Below the pieces are notes generated by a model. It saw only the letters and a program-made list of their open reading frames with translations, had not been told where the DNA came from and did no database searches. The translations under genes were made by a program, and so were the position numbers. A stretch of DNA of 8,711 nucleotides, taken from the NCBI GenBank assembly GCA_007129635.1, contig SKVE01000660.1, positions 1 to 8,711 of the forward strand, written 5' to 3'. This DNA is from Planctomycetaceae bacterium (GTDB lineage: Bacteria > Planctomycetota > Planctomycetia > Pirellulales > Pirellulaceae). The stretch's first letter is position 1; every line of letters starts with the position of its first letter. Positions 6,399 through 8,711 of the stretch are shown here, one piece after another.

Positions 6399-6504
6399 CT
6401 TAGCACCGTTCGAGAAATAACTGTCCAATGTCCCTCGCCCCTCGTGGGAGAGGGCAGGGTGAGGGGGCAGAAAATGCGTCAGTTATTTCTCGACCGGTGC
6501 TTAG
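6399..6504. mobile_element. MITE-like foldback element with CTTAG target-site duplication
   Basis: The left arm 6404-6423 (CACCGTTCGAGAAATAACTG) and right arm 6480-6499 are reverse complements at 19 of 20 positions. Direct CTTAG copies flank the arms at 6399-6403 and 6500-6504, consistent with a 5-bp target-site duplication. The core holds a second inverted repeat, CCCTCGCCC (6432-6440) against GGGTGAGGG (6457-6465). With no coding capacity and a length of 96 bases between the duplications, it fits a non-autonomous miniature element moved in trans by a transposase sharing these ends. The autonomous parent is not in the window and I cannot name its family. Confidence 0.75.
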
Positions 6505-6626
6505 TGTGCGTTTGCCGTGGGTAGCGGATGTCAAGCGACGACAGGTTCCACGAGCAGGCGGGATCGATGGCGCGTCGATCTGAACCAGGAAGTGGACGGG
6601 TTCGGTTCACGGTAGTTGCCGGTGGA

Positions 6627-8711
6627 CTATGGGATTGGGCCTTCCTTCGGCCAGTTCAGGTGGCGTTGCAGGAAGCGGACGGTTCTCTGAGCATGGATCA
6701 CGTGTCCGTCGTCGAAGAATTCGATCTCGGTGCGTTCGGGGATTCCCAGGTCGGCGTAGTGGCGGCGTACGGCGGCATATTCGAAGGCCGCCCATTCATC
6801 CGAGGCGACCAGGTCGCGGTGGCCCCGCTCGACCATGAACGGTCGTGGGGCGATCATCGCAGCCATCTCGGCATAGTTGAACGTATGGCCCAGATCGAAT
6901 TCCATGATCTCGTACTCTGCCGTGAACATGTAGCTGCTGAACCGCTGCGAATCGGCTGCGACGCCGGTGGTGGCGTACGGGGTGACGATCTTGCGAATCC
7001 ACTCGTTGAAATCCCCCGAGCAGATCGACAGCGCGTAACCGTCCAGTACCGCCGGAACTCGCATCGCGGTCTTTCCACCGTAGGACAGCCCGTACAAGGC
7101 GATGCGATCCGGATCGACCATGGGCAACTGGGCCAACCATTGTAAGATGCGCTGATGCTGGCCGATGATGATCGAAAAGATGGAACAGCCGGTTGGATTG
7201 GCCATCCGCTGCAATACGCGGAACCGATCGCCGCCGTGGACCGCGTTGGGATTGTACGGCGAATAGACGATGAAACCCTGCTCGGCCAATTTCGCTGCAT
7301 AGGCGCGATACGCTCGGCTTTCCGGATCGATCGTGGATTCCGGCAGTCCCCCAAGCCCATGCTGGCAGACGACCACCGGACGCCGCTCGCCGCCTGCCCA
7401 ATCCAGATCCTTGGGCACCAACAGATAGCCCCACGAGATCACGCCGGGCCACACGTCCAGCACGACCAAATAACCGGTCCACCGCTGCTGGTCCCGGATC
7501 TTGCGGGTACGCGCTCCGAAGGGCATCGAAGGCTCGGGCAAACGACCGATCACCCGATCATGGAAATACTCGCGCAGCGGCTGCACGGCCTCGTCCCACC
7601 GCTGCGGATAGGATGGATCCGTTTGTTTTCCCGCTCGCTGGCGCACGGGCTTCCAGAAGAAATCGGCGCGGGCGAAAGGGCTGAGTTCCATCAGCCGTTG
7701 CGTGTGGTCTTCCATCTGCCGTACCTGACGCTGTTGCCTGCCGTCGACATCGAACGGCCGGTCGGCCGCTTGCGGCGCGGGTCCTGCCGGCTGCAGCGTT
7801 GCGTCGCCGACCAATGTCTGGAGCCACTGGCTGAGCGCCACCTCGGATCCCGGCCCGATCGTCTGGCCATCGTCGCCGTGTACCAATCGGATGGAATCGG
7901 CCATCGCCCGGCCGACCAGCGCTTGGGCTCGCTGGTACTCCTGGCGGACCGGTGCCAAATCCGGCGTTTCGATCCTACCAGGCGCGGCGCCGCTGCGCCC
8001 CAGGCGCAGCGGAGGTGGTCCGTCGATCGACGGAGGTCGGCTGTATTCGATCACCAGCGATCGCGGCACGATCAGGCTGGCAATTTCGGCATCACCGAAT
8101 TCCGTCAGCAACCCCCACACGTTCCGATAGATCGGTTCTTGCCATAACGATTCACGCGGTTGGAAGTAGCCGCTGACCCACGCCGCATCGATCCGCGGAT
8201 CAAGGGCTGCGGCCACCATCGCGATCAGCCCTCCTTCGCCATAACCGGCAACACCGATGGGCGTCGGCGCAGCCGAGTCTTGTTGTCGGCTGTCATGCAG
8301 AAACCAATCGACAGCGGCCAGCACTTTCTGGACCTCGTAACCGATCACATGCCGGCCCATCTGGAACGCTTGACGATGAATCCATTCGCGGTGCGGCTGG
8401 TTGGTGAACCGTCCGACCAGCTCGTTGCCCGAAGACTCGTCCCGCCGATCGATCAACGTGGGCACCGGCACTCGGCAACCGTTTTCGACCAGTCGCCGTG
8501 CATAGTGGTTTGGGGCGTCTAATCCGGGTAGCAGGCCGACCAATTGTTCGGGGCTGTGATCCGCATCGGGCAGCGCGACCACGCAGGCTCGCACCGCCGT
8601 CTTTGGCTCCAGCAATAGCCCTTCGCCCGTGAGCGGTCCGAGGACGGGCCAGCGGACCGACCAGACGGTCATGGTGTCCGTTTCGGCGACTTTGGCCGGC
8701 AGGGCTGTCGA
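6627..8711 (-). CDS. Tandem alpha/beta-hydrolase (dienelactone hydrolase/acetyl xylan esterase-like), 5' end beyond window
   Basis: The frame is open from its TAG (6627-6629) to the right edge, so the protein exceeds 694 residues. Met at 8672 is probably internal, because the 13 codons before it are open and no signal peptide follows it. Numbering from that Met, residues about 10-290 form a first alpha/beta-hydrolase-like domain whose elbow reads GYGEGG (143-148), with Gly145 (codon 8238-8240) where serine is expected. Residues about 400-672 form a second domain: QHGLGG (437-442, oxyanion region), GLSYGG (528-533) with nucleophile Ser530 (codon 7083-7085), Asp620 in RGHRDLV, and FFDDGHVIH (652-660) with the likely catalytic His657. 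The second domain should hydrolyse esters or related bonds, perhaps acetyl groups on polysaccharides. The first may be structural or substrate-binding. It is convergent with the plus-strand genes and no clear terminator follows it. Confidence 0.85.
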   Translation of the reverse strand, partial: STALPAKVAETDTMTVWSVRWPVLGPLTGEGLLLEPKTAVRACVVALPDADHSPEQLVGLLPGLDAPNHYARRLVENGCRVPVPTLIDRRDESSGNELVGRFTNQPHREWIHRQAFQMGRHVIGYEVQKVLAAVDWFLHDSRQQDSAAPTPIGVAGYGEGGLIAMVAAALDPRIDAAWVSGYFQPRESLWQEPIYRNVWGLLTEFGDAEIASLIVPRSLVIEYSRPPSIDGPPPLRLGRSGAAPGRIETPDLAPVRQEYQRAQALVGRAMADSIRLVHGDDGQTIGPGSEVALSQWLQTLVGDATLQPAGPAPQAADRPFDVDGRQQRQVRQMEDHTQRLMELSPFARADFFWKPVRQRAGKQTDPSYPQRWDEAVQPLREYFHDRVIGRLPEPSMPFGARTRKIRDQQRWTGYLVVLDVWPGVISWGYLLVPKDLDWAGGERRPVVVCQHGLGGLPESTIDPESRAYRAYAAKLAEQGFIVYSPYNPNAVHGGDRFRVLQRMANPTGCSIFSIIIGQHQRILQWLAQLPMVDPDRIALYGLSYGGKTAMRVPAVLDGYALSICSGDFNEWIRKIVTPYATTGVAADSQRFSSYMFTAEYEIMEFDLGHTFNYAEMAAMIAPRPFMVERGHRDLVASDEWAAFEYAAVRRHYADLGIPERTEIEFFDDGHVIHAQRTVRFLQRHLNWPKEGPIP
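7990..8033. repeat. Two adjacent palindromes inside the hydrolase gene
   Basis: CCGCTGCGCC (7990-7999) and GGCGCAGCGG (8003-8012) form a 10-bp perfect stem with a 3-base loop. Seven bases on, CCGTCGATCGACGG (8020-8033) is a 14-bp perfect palindrome. Both lie in the first domain of the hydrolase and encode a Pro/Gly/Arg-rich segment. They may be chance products of GC-rich codon use, or a palindromic repeat absorbed into the reading frame. Confidence 0.4.

Noticed and set aside
6562..6580. GATCGA/TCGATC 6-bp hairpin just beyond the 3' end of the minus-strand hydrolase
   Set aside because: The stem is short and no T-run follows on the minus strand, so it cannot be supported as a terminator.
7155..8147. 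330-codon plus-strand frame opposite the tandem hydrolase
   Set aside because: The opposite strand encodes a recognisable alpha/beta-hydrolase over this whole span; the plus-strand translation shows no family motif.
1..8711. CRISPR array, toxin-antitoxin pair, phage or integrase genes
   Set aside because: No regularly spaced direct repeats, and no recombinase, nuclease or small overlapping gene pair was found on either strand.

Overview
The window reads as accessory chromosomal DNA of a planctomycete, most likely of the Pirellulales type. This is an inference from the moderately high GC, the secreted carbohydrate-active and hydrolytic enzymes of styles common in that group, the fragments of a membrane glycosyltransferase family expanded there, and GGTTGGG/CCCAACC intergenic palindromes. 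No rRNA, tRNA or CRISPR array is visible.

Layout. Positions 1-305 are non-coding and hold three inverted repeats in a row (21-144), then a possible sigma70-type promoter. Three plus-strand genes follow with gaps of about 110 bases: a secreted 901-residue clan GH-A-like glycoside hydrolase (306-3011), a divergent YchF/Obg-type P-loop NTPase (3127-4155), and an exported isoaspartyl peptidase/L-asparaginase (4263-5357). A perfect 20-bp palindrome lies between the last two. A large minus-strand gene (6627 to beyond the right edge) encodes a protein with two alpha/beta-hydrolase domains; only the second keeps a serine nucleophile.

The 1.27 kb between these convergent blocks (5358-6626) is a gene graveyard. 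It contains a fragment resembling the C-terminus of a GT39-type glycosyltransferase (5698-5787), then an N-terminal plus mid-protein fragment of the same kind of enzyme with an internal deletion (5838-6125). It also holds several stem-loop repeats, a 19-codon ORF behind a perfect Shine-Dalgarno, and a clear miniature inverted-repeat element (6399-6504) with about 20-bp terminal repeats and a 5-bp CTTAG direct duplication.

How the genes fit together. The glycoside hydrolase, the peptidase and perhaps the esterase-like hydrolase suit a scavenging lifestyle on polymers, but they are not a tight operon and no dedicated multi-gene system is evident. I found no convincing new defence or mobile system. 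The most distinctive points are the small foldback transposable element, the rearranged glycosyltransferase remnants, the YchF paralogue with remodelled switch regions, and the hydrolase with a dead N-terminal domain.
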